A DNA stretch of 64,000 nt from Blastococcus haudaquaticus (GCF_900230285.1 NZ_OCNK01000004.1:299898-363897), one strand, 5' to 3'. Shown: positions 35,539 to 44,762, counted from the stretch's first letter. The notes: generated by a model from the letters alone, not told the origin. A program made the numbers and translations.

Positions 35539-35567
35539 AGCGAACTAAACTAGATCTTTAGTTCGCT
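35539..35567. promoter_or_regulatory. Inverted-repeat operator upstream of abiEi
   Basis: The arms AGCGAACTAAA and TTTAGTTCGCT are perfectly complementary over 11 bp, separated by CTAGATC. The site ends 20 bases before the abiEi start. A weaker related CGAAACT...AGTTCG sequence at 35582-35596 may be a second half-site. AbiEi proteins autoregulate through inverted repeats in this position. Confidence 0.75.
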
Positions 35568-35600
35568 CCTCCGCCCGGTCACGAAACTACAGTTCGGGCA

Positions 35601-38075
35601 TCAGGCGATGTACAGCCATTCCTGCACAGCGGCTCGCGCCTGGTGCCACGCGTCGGCTCCTCCGAACCGGCCAGCGATCTGCGCCGGCGATCCGATGGCC
35701 GAGAGCGGCGGCACCTGTACCACTGACGGAGCGGAGATCTCTTCGATACCTGCTTCGGCGTACCTGTCCAGCAGGAGGGAGAGGACCGCACGCGCCTGTT
35801 CGGGATAGGCGTCCAGCTCGGCACGGTGGGCAGTCAGCGCGCGCCCTGCGCGCTCGGCCCGGGTCATGGTCGGCATCCCCCACGCGAGGTGCAGGAGCTG
35901 GTCGACGGTGTCCACCTCCGCATCTCCCACTCGCCCCAGCTCCTCCGCTAACCGCACGGGGTCGATGTGATTGCTGCCGAGGAAGGTCACCACGTCCGAC
36001 CGGGACCGGGGATCGGCCCACGCGCGGAGCAGCGCCTCCGGCTCGTCGAAACGGTCCAGGATCCGCTCGCCGGCCCAGTCCACATAACTCACGAGTCGCG
36101 GCTGGCCGGTCGAGACGTCGTGCACCCAGAAACCCTCACTGGTGATGGTCACCGATACGCCCCGCAGCTCGAACTTCTCCTGCGGCGGAGCGTCGTCGGA
36201 CCCAGGCTCGCCAGCATCCGAGGAACCGCCGCCGCGGTAGTCGGGTTCGGGCTCGGACACCGTCACCGACGGCTCCGGCGGTTCGGTCAGGGTGCCTTCA
36301 TCGGAGGTCTCGACCGTGCCGTCCTCCAGACCGCCGTCGGGACCGACCGTCTCGGTGGCCGGCGGGCGAAGCGGCGGACCGTCGAAGGTGGGGTCACGGA
36401 AGAGCCTCGTCGCGCCGACGAAGTCCATGATCTCGAACTCCGTCTTGCCCTTCTCGGGGTAGAGCCGGGTGCCGCGCCCGATGATCTGCTTGAACTCGGC
36501 CATCGAACCGATCGTCCGACCGATGACCACGTACTTGAGGTCCTCGATGTCCACGCCGGTGGACAGCAGGCTCGAAGTGACGGCGATCTGCGGCACGTCC
36601 CGCTCCGGATCGGTGAACTGCTCCAGCAGGCGGTCCTTCTCGCGCTCGGCCGACATGATCCGGGCGACCCACTCCGGATCCCGACGGGTGCGGTCCGGCC
36701 GGAGATTGCGCAGTTCTTCGCACATGGTCAGGGCATGGGCCGCGTCGACGCAGAAGACGACGGCCCGGTTGTCGGTGTCGCCGATGACAGCGACAATCCG
36801 CCGCGCCATGGCCTGCGTGCGATCCGGCAGCCGGAGACGTCGCTCGTAGTCGCGGGTGCCGTACGTGCCCGCTGGGATGAGCCGGCCGTTGCTGTCGCGC
36901 TGCCCCTCCACGACCTCCAGCCCGTCCGCGTCGACGTCGAACACGACCCGGCGGATCGTGTACGGCGCGAGGAAACCGTCCTCGATCCCGTCCTTGAGGC
37001 TGTAGGTGCAGATCGGGTTGCCGAAGTACTCGAACGTGTCGACGCCACCGCGGTCGACCGGGGTCGCGGTGAGCCCCAGCTGCACCGCCGGGTCGAAGTG
37101 CTCGAGGATGCCGCGCCAGTCCGAGTCCGCCCGGGCGCTTCCTCGGTGGCACTCGTCGACGATCACCAGGTCGAAGAAGTCCGGCGGGTAGTTGCGCAGC
37201 AGCTCCCGTGTCTCTGCGGTGTCCGCGGGTACGTCGGGATCCGGATGTGCCGTCGTCAGCCCCTGGTACGTGGCGAAGTAGATGTCCGGCGAGTGCCGCG
37301 CATCTCTCGTGCTCACCCGGACCACGGCGTCGCCGAACACCCGCTGGAAGTTCTTGCGCATGGGGTCGCTCACCAGGATGTCGCGGTCGGCGAGGTAGAG
37401 GACCCGGAAGTTGCGCTCCCCGGTGGTTTCCTGGGTGCGTCGCCGGTAGTTCCAAAGCTTCCACACCAACTGCAGAGCGGTGAACGTCTTGCCCGAGCCG
37501 GTGGCCATCACCAAGAGCAGACGGCGCTGGCCTGCGGCCATGGCACACAGGACCTCGTGGATGGCTCGACGCTGGTAGTAGCGGAGCTCCTTCACGCTGC
37601 CGTCGGCGTTGAGGTGCTGGCGGTTGAACGGCGATCGCAAATAGTGCTGGGCCTGCTCTCCCAGCTGCCGCGATGAGACCAGCAGGTCCCACGCCTCGAC
37701 CGGGGTCGGCACGCTGTCGATGTCCTTCTGCAGCCCGGTGACAGCGTTGTACAGCACCCAGCCTCGACCGTTGGTGGACAACGCCAGCGGGGCCCCCAGC
37801 TTATCCGCGTAGCGGACCGCCTGCTGGATTCCGTCGCCTGGCTGGGCCCAGAGCCGCTTGGCCTCGATGACAATCAGCGGCAGGCCCGGCTCCAGCTCCA
37901 GGACGTAGTCGGCGCGTCGCTTGCGCTGCTCCGGCGGCGGTAACCGGCCGCCCGGGAGGTCCGCCTGCACGCGGTACTGCTCCACGATCTGCTCGTCGCG
38001 CCAGCCAGCCCGGCCGAGGGCAGGCCGGACGTAGTCACGACAGGTGTCGTTCTCATCAGGCCCACCGGAGGTCAC
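35601..38075 (-). CDS. hsdR: Type I restriction endonuclease/translocase HsdR
   Basis: An 824-aa motor and nuclease subunit. The N-terminal PD-(D/E)xK nuclease has D56 and E71-A-K73. The SF2 helicase motor follows, with motif I ATGSGKT at 191-197, a DECH box in VIVDECHRG, and motif VI-like IIGRGTRLYPEKGKT. A low-complexity acidic linker (about 590-650) precedes the C-terminal helical region that docks on HsdM. The GTG start lies 26 bases after the thioesterase gene. First gene of hsdR-abiEi-abiEii-hsdM-hsdS. Confidence 0.95.
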   Translation of the reverse strand: MTSGGPDENDTCRDYVRPALGRAGWRDEQIVEQYRVQADLPGGRLPPPEQRKRRADYVLELEPGLPLIVIEAKRLWAQPGDGIQQAVRYADKLGAPLALSTNGRGWVLYNAVTGLQKDIDSVPTPVEAWDLLVSSRQLGEQAQHYLRSPFNRQHLNADGSVKELRYYQRRAIHEVLCAMAAGQRRLLLVMATGSGKTFTALQLVWKLWNYRRRTQETTGERNFRVLYLADRDILVSDPMRKNFQRVFGDAVVRVSTRDARHSPDIYFATYQGLTTAHPDPDVPADTAETRELLRNYPPDFFDLVIVDECHRGSARADSDWRGILEHFDPAVQLGLTATPVDRGGVDTFEYFGNPICTYSLKDGIEDGFLAPYTIRRVVFDVDADGLEVVEGQRDSNGRLIPAGTYGTRDYERRLRLPDRTQAMARRIVAVIGDTDNRAVVFCVDAAHALTMCEELRNLRPDRTRRDPEWVARIMSAEREKDRLLEQFTDPERDVPQIAVTSSLLSTGVDIEDLKYVVIGRTIGSMAEFKQIIGRGTRLYPEKGKTEFEIMDFVGATRLFRDPTFDGPPLRPPATETVGPDGGLEDGTVETSDEGTLTEPPEPSVTVSEPEPDYRGGGSSDAGEPGSDDAPPQEKFELRGVSVTITSEGFWVHDVSTGQPRLVSYVDWAGERILDRFDEPEALLRAWADPRSRSDVVTFLGSNHIDPVRLAEELGRVGDAEVDTVDQLLHLAWGMPTMTRAERAGRALTAHRAELDAYPEQARAVLSLLLDRYAEAGIEEISAPSVVQVPPLSAIGSPAQIAGRFGGADAWHQARAAVQEWLYIA

Positions 38076-38101
38076 CGGCAGATCGTAGGCAGTTCAGAGA
38101 C

Positions 38102-38767
38102 TCAGTCGTCACCCGAACGGGTCGTCCAGGCGCCGACGTCCCGGCCGGTCGGCGCGAACACGTCGGCGGCCCGCTCCGGGCGCAGGGCGACGAACAGCCC
38201 CTCGGCCTCGGCGAGCGTGGTGGTGGGGTCGTCCTCGGCGACCAGCCGGGCGGTCGCGGTGGTGCGGCGACCGTCCGTCGTCCCCATCTCCGCCGTGGCG
38301 AGCAGCGGGACGCCGAGCTGCACCGGCCGCCGGTAGGTGACCGTCAGCGTCGCGGTGAGTCCGCCCCGCCCCGCCGCCCGCAGCGCCCGGGCGAGCACGT
38401 GGTCGAGCATCGTGGCGACCACCCCGCCGTGGACGAGGCCGGGCGGCCCCTCGTGCGGCTTCCCGAGGGTGACCCGGCCGGTGGCTCGACCGTCCGGCGA
38501 GTCCGTCGCGACCATCGGCGGGGCAACCGGGTTGCCCGGCCCGTAGACCGGGCTGTACCAGCGCTCGCCCGTGCTCGGGTCGTCGACGGCGGCGACGTCG
38601 TGCAGGCCACGGGTCTCCGCCCGCAGTCGCGCGGCCAGCGAGCGCGCGGCGTCGGTGGCGGCGGCCAGCTCGTCCAGGGAGACCTCGGTGCGGACGGCGG
38701 CGTCCACCAGGTCCCGCAGCGCCGCGCCGAGTTCCCCGACCGCCGCGCGGCGGACCTCCCGGCTCAC
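38102..38767 (-). CDS. PaaI-type hotdog thioesterase
   Basis: A 221-aa protein. The C-terminal hotdog domain (residues 85-205) has GLVHGGVVATMLDHVLARAL, the central-helix signature of PaaI-like acyl-CoA thioesterases. The first 80 residues are helical and unassigned. The GTG start overlaps the stop of the upstream acyl-CoA dehydrogenase (GTGA), so the two act together, presumably on an acyl-CoA intermediate. It ends 26 bases before hsdR, so the hsd operon may have been inserted directly behind it. Confidence 0.9.
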   Translation of the reverse strand: MSREVRRAAVGELGAALRDLVDAAVRTEVSLDELAAATDAARSLAARLRAETRGLHDVAAVDDPSTGERWYSPVYGPGNPVAPPMVATDSPDGRATGRVTLGKPHEGPPGLVHGGVVATMLDHVLARALRAAGRGGLTATLTVTYRRPVQLGVPLLATAEMGTTDGRRTTATARLVAEDDPTTTLAEAEGLFVALRPERAADVFAPTGRDVGAWTTRSGDD

Positions 38768-39915
38768 CGGGCCATCCCGGCCTCGCGCAGGAGCCCACCG
38801 CCGATGATCACGCGCTGCACCTCGCTGGTGCCCTCGTAGAGGCGGAAGAGGCGGGCGTCGCGGTAGAAGCGCTCGACCGGCGCCGTCCGCAGGTAGCCCA
38901 TGCCGCCGTGCACCTGGACGGCGGCGTCGGTCGCCCGGCCCACCATCTCGGTGCAGAACAGCTTCGCCGACGACGGCCCGATGGACATGTCCTCCCCGCT
39001 GTCGTAGCGAGCCGCGACCTCGCGCACCATGCTGCGGCCGGCCAGCAGCTCGGCGTGCATGTCGGCGAGCAGCCCCTGCACCAGCTGGAACCGGCCGATC
39101 GGCGCCCCGCCCTGCTTGGCGGTGGCCGCGTAGGCGACGGATTCGTCCAGCACCCGCTGGGCCATGCCGACGCAGAGGGCGGCGATGTGCAGGCGGCCCC
39201 GCGAGAGCACGGTGAGGGCCTTCGAGTACCCGCGCCCCTCCTCGCCGATCAGGGCGTCGGCCGGCACGCGAACGTCGTCGAGGAACACCTCGGCCGTCCA
39301 GGCGCCCGACTGCCCCATCTTCTTGTCCTTGGGGCCGACGCTCACTCCCGGCGTCGTGGTCTCCACGACGAAGCTGGAGATGCCCCGGCCGCCGCGCTCG
39401 TCGGGGTTGCTGCGGGCGAAGACGACGAAGAGGTCGGCGATCGGGGCGTTGGTGATGTAGCGCTTGCTGCCGTTGATCACCCACTGGTCGCCGTCCCGGC
39501 GGGCCGTCGTCCGCAGGCCGGCCGGGTCGGAACCCGCCTCGGCCTCGGTCAGCGCGAAGGAGCCGATCAGCTCACCGGTGGCCAGCCGGGGAAGGTACTT
39601 GTGCTTCTGCTCGTCGGTGCCGAACCTCGCGATGACCTGGCCGGCGATCCCGTTGTTGGTCCCGAAGAGGGAGCGGAACGCCGGCGTGGTGTAGCCGAAC
39701 TCGAAGGCGAGCTGGACGTCCTCGCTCATGGTGACGCCGAGCCCGCCGAACTCCTCGGGGAGGGCGTAGCCGAACAGGCCCATGCCTGCGGCCTGCTCGC
39801 GGAGGTCGTCGGGGATCCGGTCCTCGTCCTCGATCAGCTCTTCCCGCGGGACCACGGACTCGCGGACCAGCTGGCGTACGGCGTCCCGGATCTGGCGGAA
39901 GTCTTCGGCGTCCAC
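38764..39915 (-). CDS. Acyl-CoA dehydrogenase
   Basis: A 383-aa FAD enzyme that introduces a double bond into an acyl-CoA. Signatures include FALTEAEAGSDPAGLRTTA (about residue 120) and QVHGGMGYLRTAPVERFYRD (about 335), with the FAD-contact segment RLFRLYEGTSEVQRVIIGGG. The catalytic base at the usual position is the Glu in YEGTSE. Chain-length preference cannot be told. GTG start; its stop overlaps the thioesterase start. Confidence 0.94.
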   Translation of the reverse strand: MDAEDFRQIRDAVRQLVRESVVPREELIEDEDRIPDDLREQAAGMGLFGYALPEEFGGLGVTMSEDVQLAFEFGYTTPAFRSLFGTNNGIAGQVIARFGTDEQKHKYLPRLATGELIGSFALTEAEAGSDPAGLRTTARRDGDQWVINGSKRYITNAPIADLFVVFARSNPDERGGRGISSFVVETTTPGVSVGPKDKKMGQSGAWTAEVFLDDVRVPADALIGEEGRGYSKALTVLSRGRLHIAALCVGMAQRVLDESVAYAATAKQGGAPIGRFQLVQGLLADMHAELLAGRSMVREVAARYDSGEDMSIGPSSAKLFCTEMVGRATDAAVQVHGGMGYLRTAPVERFYRDARLFRLYEGTSEVQRVIIGGGLLREAGMAR

Positions 39916-40100
39916 CCGGCCATGGTGACGGCTGGCCGGAACCGGTGCCGCGCCGGGGTGCTGCGACTCGGTTCAACGCACAACCAGAACTTCCTGCAAC
40001 CGTTCCGTCGCTCTGCGTTGTGATCACGCGGAGGACGACCTAGGGTCGAAATGTCCGTCAGCACCGGGCGCCAGTTCGCAGCCGAGTCCCGGGAGGCATC

Positions 40101-40535
40101 GTGCCCCAGCTCCGGGCAGCGCTCGTCCCCGCACCGGACCAGGTGGTCGTGCGGCTCACGGGGGACGCGGATCTGTCGACCGCGCCGGTGGTCACCGGGG
40201 CGCTCCGCCGGGCCGCCGGCCTGGGAACGCTGCAGCTCGTGGTCGACCTCGCCGGCGCCCGCTTCTGGGACTGCTCCGGTCTGCACGCCCTGGCTGCGTT
40301 CACGCGCGAGCTGGCCGGGACCGGCCGGGCCTGCCGGCTGGTCGGCGCACAACCGGCCACCCGTCGGCTCATCGGGATGGCGAACCTCGCCGGCGTCCTC
40401 GAGCTGGACGGCGGGCTCACCCCGCGGGTCGCCCCACCGACCGCCGTCGACTCCCCCACGCCCGTGCGCCGGCGGTCCCGCCGGCCGAGGGTGCCCGTGA
40501 CCGGCGACCTGGTGGCCGCCGGTCACGCGCGCTGA
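40101..40535 (+). CDS. STAS-domain anti-anti-sigma factor
   Basis: A 144-aa anti-sigma-factor antagonist. Beta strand DQVVVRLTGDADLSTAP and the phosphorylation loop FWDCSGLHAL fit the family; the target Ser is probably Ser59 (the usual DSSGL reads DCSGL here). The C-terminal 45 residues form a basic, Pro-rich tail (VRRRSRRPRVP) that is unusual and may mediate another contact. GGGAGG lies 4 bases before the GTG start. The partner anti-sigma kinase is not in the window. The 185 bases upstream show no clear operator. Confidence 0.88.
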   Translation: MPQLRAALVPAPDQVVVRLTGDADLSTAPVVTGALRRAAGLGTLQLVVDLAGARFWDCSGLHALAAFTRELAGTGRACRLVGAQPATRRLIGMANLAGVLELDGGLTPRVAPPTAVDSPTPVRRRSRRPRVPVTGDLVAAGHAR

Positions 40536-40539
40536 GCGG

Positions 40540-41394
40540 TCAGGCCAGGGCGTCGAGCCGGGCCATGTCCTCGTCGGAGAGCGTCAGGCGCGCCGCACCG
40601 AGGTTCTCGGTCAGGTGGTCGACGGACTTGGTCCCCGGGATGGGCAGGATCACCGGGGACTTCTGCAGCAGCCAGGCCAGCGCCACCTGCGAGGGGGTTG
40701 CGTCCAGTTCGCGGGCGATGTCGGCGACCGGGCTGTCGGGTGCCGCGAGGTCGCCGGTGGCGATCGGGAACCACGGGATGAACGCGATCCCCTCGGCGGC
40801 GGCGTAGTCGAGCACGTCCTGGCTCTTCCGGTTCGTCAGGTTGTAGAGGTTCTGCACGCTGACGATCTCGGCGATCTCGCGGGCGGCCCTCAGCTCCTCC
40901 ACGGAGACCTCGGAGACGCCGATGTGGCGGACCTTGCCCTGGTCCTGCAGGTCCTTGAAGGCGCCGAGCTGGTCGGCCAGCGGCACCTGCGGGTCGATGC
41001 GGTGCAGCTGGATCAGGTCGATCCGGTCGACCTTCAGGTTCCGCAGCGACAGCTCGACCTGCTGGGTGAGGTACTCGGGGCGGCCGCACACCGGCCACAC
41101 GCCGGGACCGGTGCGGGTCAGGCCGGCCTTGGTGGCGATGACGAGGCCCTCCGGGTACGGGAAGGCCGCCTCGGCGATGATCTGCTCGCTCACCTGCGGG
41201 CCGTAGGAGTCGGCGGTGTCGATGAAGTCGACGCCCTGCTCGATCGCGGACTGCACGACCGCGAGAGCGCCCGGACGGTCGAGGGGCTCGCCCCAGACGC
41301 CGGGACCGGTGAGCTGCATGGCGCCGTACCCGAGGCGGTGGACGGGCAGGTCCCCGCCGATGCTGAACGTGTCGCTGATCTGTGCAGTGGTCAT
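40540..41394 (-). CDS. Aldo/keto reductase
   Basis: A 284-aa NADPH-dependent oxidoreductase with a TIM barrel. Conserved pieces include [13 protein letters not shown] (Asp/Tyr of the catalytic tetrad), [22 protein letters not shown], and the NADPH clamp [17 protein letters not shown] near the C-terminus. The ATG at 41394 gives a normal start (VTTAQ-like [20 protein letters not shown]). A longer frame upstream lacks family similarity. The substrate is unknown. It converges on the STAS gene. Confidence 0.92.
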   Translation of the reverse strand: MTTAQISDTFSIGGDLPVHRLGYGAMQLTGPGVWGEPLDRPGALAVVQSAIEQGVDFIDTADSYGPQVSEQIIAEAAFPYPEGLVIATKAGLTRTGPGVWPVCGRPEYLTQQVELSLRNLKVDRIDLIQLHRIDPQVPLADQLGAFKDLQDQGKVRHIGVSEVSVEELRAAREIAEIVSVQNLYNLTNRKSQDVLDYAAAEGIAFIPWFPIATGDLAAPDSPVADIARELDATPSQVALAWLLQKSPVILPIPGTKSVDHLTENLGAARLTLSDEDMARLDALA

Positions 41395-41452
41395 ACCGAT
41401 GGCCAGCACACCAGGCCGCGCGGGTGTTCCCGGCCGCGTGTTCGATGTCGGC

Positions 41453-42034
41453 ATGGGCGAGATCGTGGTGCTGAGGCACGGCCAGACCGAGTGGAGCCGC
41501 GACGGGAAGCACACCGGGCTCACCGACGTGCCGCTGCTGCCCGAGGGCGAACAGCAGGCGCGGGAGGTCCGCGAGGCGCTGGCCGGGCGCACGTTCGTCG
41601 AGGTGCGGGTCAGTCCTCGGCAGCGGGCCCGCCGGACGGCCGAGCTCGCCGGGCTGGACGCGACCGCCGTCGACGACGACCTCGTCGAGGTGGACTACGG
41701 CGGCTACGAGGGCCGCACGACGGCGGAGATCAGCGACGAGCTGGGCCGCGAGTGGTCGGTCTGGCGGGACGGCACCGTGCCCGGCGACTCACCCGGCGAG
41801 ACCCTGGCCGCGGTCGGCGCACGCGTGGACCGGGTGCTCGACCGGGTGCGCGCGCGGCTCGGGGACGGCGACGTCGCCCTGGTCGCGCACGGCCACGTGC
41901 TGCGGATCCTGACCGCGCGATGGCTCGGTCTGGCCCCCGAGGCCGGCGCGCTGTTCGCCCTACCTGCCGGCAGCTACGGCGTCCTCGGTCACGAGCACCG
42001 CCGTCCGGTGCTCACCGCCTGGGCGCCCCGCTGA
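41453..42034 (+). CDS. Histidine phosphatase family protein
   Basis: A 193-aa phosphoglycerate-mutase-like phosphatase. The phospho-accepting His9 lies in LRHGQTEWS, the second catalytic His in [13 protein letters not shown], and an acidic YGGYEGRT in between. Such small members are broad phosphatases acting on sugars or phospho-metabolites rather than true glycolytic mutases. It starts 58 bases from the divergent aldo/keto reductase. Confidence 0.92.
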   Translation: MGEIVVLRHGQTEWSRDGKHTGLTDVPLLPEGEQQAREVREALAGRTFVEVRVSPRQRARRTAELAGLDATAVDDDLVEVDYGGYEGRTTAEISDELGREWSVWRDGTVPGDSPGETLAAVGARVDRVLDRVRARLGDGDVALVAHGHVLRILTARWLGLAPEAGALFALPAGSYGVLGHEHRRPVLTAWAPR

Positions 42035-42069
42035 CCGGGACCGCCGGCTGATCGTGCGAACCGCACCTG

Positions 42070-42111
42070 CGGGTCGCCGTCCTCGTGCTGGAGCGTGGGG
42101 ACGGCGACCCG
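42070..42111. terminator. 13-bp hairpin between convergent genes
   Basis: The arms CGGGTCGCCGTCC and GGACGGCGACCCG pair perfectly over 13 bp around a 16-base loop. The hairpin lies between the stops of the histidine phosphatase and the EAL gene and can serve as a shared terminator. Confidence 0.65.
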
Positions 42112-42141
42112 GAGGCGAGGACGGCGGACGCCGCCCCGGCA

Positions 42142-43272
42142 TCAGGCTCGGTGCGAAGTGACGGGCTGCCAGCGGCCCTCCGGCTCCTCGACCGGCGGGT
42201 CGGGGCGCACCGGGCGGCCGAACAGCCAGCCCTGACCCATGTCCGCGCCCAGCGCGGTCACCTCGTCGGCCAAACGCTCGGTCTCGATCCCCTCCGCGAC
42301 GACCACCGCGCCCAGCTGGTGGGCCAGGTCGGTCACCGCCTTGAGGACCGTGCGGGCGCCGTCGTCGGGCAGCTCCTGCACCAGGGCCTTGTCGAGCTTC
42401 ACCACCTCGGGCCGGACGGCGGCAAGCAGCGACAGGCTCGACCAGCCGGCGCCGACGTCGTCGAGCGCCACCCGCCACCCCAGCGACCGGTAGTGGTCGA
42501 GGATCGAGACCAGGTGGCCGCGGTCTGCGATCGCGTGGGACTCGACGACCTCGAAGACCAGCTGCTCCGGCGCGATGCCCGTGTCGTGCACGACGCGCTC
42601 GGTGCTGGCCAGGCAGACCTGCGGCCGGTAGATCGAGGTCGGGTCGAAGTTCACGAAGAGGTCGTCGTCGCCCAGCCACGGCACGGCCCCCGCGATGGCG
42701 GACTCCCGGCCGATCCGGTCCAGCCGGTGCAGCCAGCCGGCCTGCTCGGCCACGAAGAAGAGGTCGCCGCCGCCCACCTCGCGCCCGTCGACGACGCCGC
42801 GCAGCAGCGCCTCGTGCGCGACGACGGAGCGGTCGGCCAGCGAGACGATGGGCTGGTAGGCCGACCAGAACTCCGCCTCGGCGAGCACGCCGACCTCGAC
42901 GGTCACCCCTCTGCGCGCGAGCTCGACCGACAGGGTTGGGGCGGTCAGCAGCCGTGCGGTGAGCGCAGCTCCCTCCCCGGGCGGATCGGTGACGACGCGC
43001 AGCGCCTCCGTCTCCGCGGCGGTCAGCTCGCGGGCCAGCCGCTCGAACAGGACCTCGAGCCGGCGACCACCGCGGTCGTCGATGATGTCGACCAGTTGTG
43101 GGGACGCGTAGACGGTCATGCCCATGGCCTTGGCCAATCGGGAGACGGTCGGCAGCACGTGCCCGATGGAGGTCGCCAGCAGGGCACGGGTGGCGGGCCC
43201 CGGGACCTCCCAGTTCTGGCGGCACCCACAGACGCCGCCACAGATGGTTCCCACGTCCGCAGGATGACTCAC
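42142..43272 (-). CDS. EAL-domain cyclic-di-GMP phosphodiesterase with Cys-rich N-terminus
   Basis: A 376-aa protein. The C-terminal EAL domain (residues 130-360) keeps the name-giving residues in AHEALLRG, DP in FVNFDPTSI, ALDDVGAG, VKLDKALV and VAEGIETER, so it is probably an active c-di-GMP hydrolase. The N-terminal part starts with Cys11, Cys15 and Cys17 (CGGVCGC) and then a helical region of unknown fold (20-125). This points to a possible metal or redox sensor, a role I infer and cannot prove. It is divergent from the TetR gene. Confidence 0.85.
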   Translation of the reverse strand: MSHPADVGTICGGVCGCRQNWEVPGPATRALLATSIGHVLPTVSRLAKAMGMTVYASPQLVDIIDDRGGRRLEVLFERLARELTAAETEALRVVTDPPGEGAALTARLLTAPTLSVELARRGVTVEVGVLAEAEFWSAYQPIVSLADRSVVAHEALLRGVVDGREVGGGDLFFVAEQAGWLHRLDRIGRESAIAGAVPWLGDDDLFVNFDPTSIYRPQVCLASTERVVHDTGIAPEQLVFEVVESHAIADRGHLVSILDHYRSLGWRVALDDVGAGWSSLSLLAAVRPEVVKLDKALVQELPDDGARTVLKAVTDLAHQLGAVVVAEGIETERLADEVTALGADMGQGWLFGRPVRPDPPVEEPEGRWQPVTSHRA

Positions 43273-43390
43273 CGTCCGGCCCCCCCGAGGCAGGCGCGCG
43301 GCGTCGATCCGGCCGGGCTGCCGGCTGCGCGCACGAAGTGACGGGCGCGGGTTCGGGAACGATGTCAGCTTTATTGTCTAAGGTCATGGG

Positions 43391-44011
43391 ATGGCCGCCC
43401 TCCCTGCGACTGATCTCCCCCGCCCCAGCCGTGGTGGTCGCCCACGCGATCCCAGCCGCGACGGCGTGATCCGGGCCGCGATCCTCCGGCTCCTGGCCGA
43501 CGTGGGGTACGGGGCCCTGACCATGGACGCGGTGGCGTCGGAGGCCGGCGTCGGCAAGGCGACGATCTACCGCCGATGGCGCACCAAGCAGGACCTCGTG
43601 GTCGACACGATCTCCGACCTGAACCGCGCCGAGGCCGAGGTGACCGACACCGGCTCCCTCGAGGGCGATCTCCGCGCGATGATGCACCAGATGGTGTCGA
43701 TGATCGACGGCCCGACCGGGGCGGCGACGCTCTCGCTGCTGTCGACGATCCCGCACCAGCCGGCGCTCGCGCAGGCGTTCCAGGACGGCCCGCTCGCGGT
43801 CTGGCGCGCGTCGTTCGCGGGTCTCTGGGCGCGCGCCGAGGAGCGCGGGGAGATCCGGCCGGGCATGGCCACTTCGGTGCTGGCGGAGACGACGAGCGCA
43901 CTGATGGTGCAGCGCTGGCTGCTCACCGGGCGGCCCGTGGACGAGGCCTACGCCGACGAGGTCCTCGACACCGTGGTCCTGCCGCTGATCCGCATGGCCC
44001 CGACCGCCTGA
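43391..44011 (+). CDS. TetR-family transcriptional regulator
   Basis: A 206-aa regulator. A short N-terminal basic segment (PSRGGRPRDPSRDG) precedes the HTH (LLADVGYGALTMDAVASEAG, recognition helix VGKATIYRRWRTKQDLV). The C-terminal domain is of the TetR_C type with helices rich in Leu/Ala. It is divergent from the EAL gene, and an AT-richer stretch with TTTATTGTCTAAGG lies directly before the ATG. The ligand and targets are unknown. Confidence 0.9.
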   Translation: MAALPATDLPRPSRGGRPRDPSRDGVIRAAILRLLADVGYGALTMDAVASEAGVGKATIYRRWRTKQDLVVDTISDLNRAEAEVTDTGSLEGDLRAMMHQMVSMIDGPTGAATLSLLSTIPHQPALAQAFQDGPLAVWRASFAGLWARAEERGEIRPGMATSVLAETTSALMVQRWLLTGRPVDEAYADEVLDTVVLPLIRMAPTA

Positions 44012-44032
44012 TCCGGCTCGGCGTGCCCGGGG

Positions 44033-44527
44033 CTACCAGCCGAGGGTGCCGGGGTCGCCCTTGAACGGCCCGACGACCTCGTCGGTGATCCAGCCGCCGT
44101 AGAAGTCGCCCGCCTGCGCCCGGACCTGTACCCCGTCCACGACTGCCCGGTCGACGCGGCTCGGGTAGAAGGCGATCGCGCCGCGCAGGTGCTCGAAGCC
44201 CGGGGTCGGGTTCTCGTAGGACCACGCCACGGCCGCGAACCGGCGGCCCTCGACGACGGCGTCCCAGTACGTCGCCGCACCCTTCCACTCGCACCAGGAG
44301 CTGCCGGCGGCCTGCTGGAGGACGCCGTCGGCGACGTCGCGCCTGGGCACGTAGTAGACCGGCGGGTGGCTCGTCTCGCAGACGCGCACCGCTGCCACGG
44401 TGTCGGCGACCACCCGACCGCCCAGCTCGACCACGACGTGGCGCGAGCTGACCTCGGCCGACGGCGGCCGGGGGTAGTCCCAGACCGACTCCTGGCCGGG
44501 ACCGACCGGATCGGGACTGGGGCGCAC
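44033..44527 (-). CDS. DUF427 family protein
   Basis: A 164-aa protein of the DUF427 family. It shows the pattern VWDYPRPP, then VRVCETSHPPVYYVPRRDV, SSWCEWKGAATYWDA, VAWSYENPTPGFEHLRGAIAF and FYGGWITDEVVGPFKG. The fold is a small beta-barrel of unknown activity. GTG start. It follows the DUF3618 gene with a 4-base gap and is probably co-transcribed. It converges on the TetR gene. Confidence 0.92.
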   Translation of the reverse strand: MRPSPDPVGPGQESVWDYPRPPSAEVSSRHVVVELGGRVVADTVAAVRVCETSHPPVYYVPRRDVADGVLQQAAGSSWCEWKGAATYWDAVVEGRRFAAVAWSYENPTPGFEHLRGAIAFYPSRVDRAVVDGVQVRAQAGDFYGGWITDEVVGPFKGDPGTLGW

Positions 44528-44531
44528 CGGG

Positions 44532-44762
44532 TCAGTCGTTGCGGTGGCGGATCTTCTGGACGACGACCACGGTGACCAGGATGCCGACCGCGGCGACCGT
44601 CGCCTGGCCCGCCGGGGTCTTCAGGAACCGCTGGACGGCGTCCCGGCCCTTGGCCTTGAGGCGGGTCGGGCTCGTCCGGTAGGTCAGCTGGTCCAGCGTG
44701 GCGGCCAGCGACTCGCGGGCGGCGTCGATCTCCAACTGGATCTGTCGAGGGTCGCGAGGCAC
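44532..44762 (-). CDS. DUF3618 family membrane protein
   Basis: A 76-aa protein. An N-terminal amphipathic helix (RDPRQIQLEIDAARESLAAT, LDQLTYRTSPTRLKAKG) fits the DUF3618 family, followed by one membrane segment (ATVAAVGILVTVVVV) and a short basic end. Such proteins are common in actinobacteria, often near stress or membrane genes; the role is unknown. It precedes the DUF427 gene. Confidence 0.9.
   Translation of the reverse strand: MPRDPRQIQLEIDAARESLAATLDQLTYRTSPTRLKAKGRDAVQRFLKTPAGQATVAAVGILVTVVVVQKIRHRND

Noticed and set aside
30261..38075. Integrative element boundaries around the restriction region
   Set aside because: I looked for direct repeats, integrase or transposase genes and found none at either side; the region may be accessory, but no element ends can be defined.
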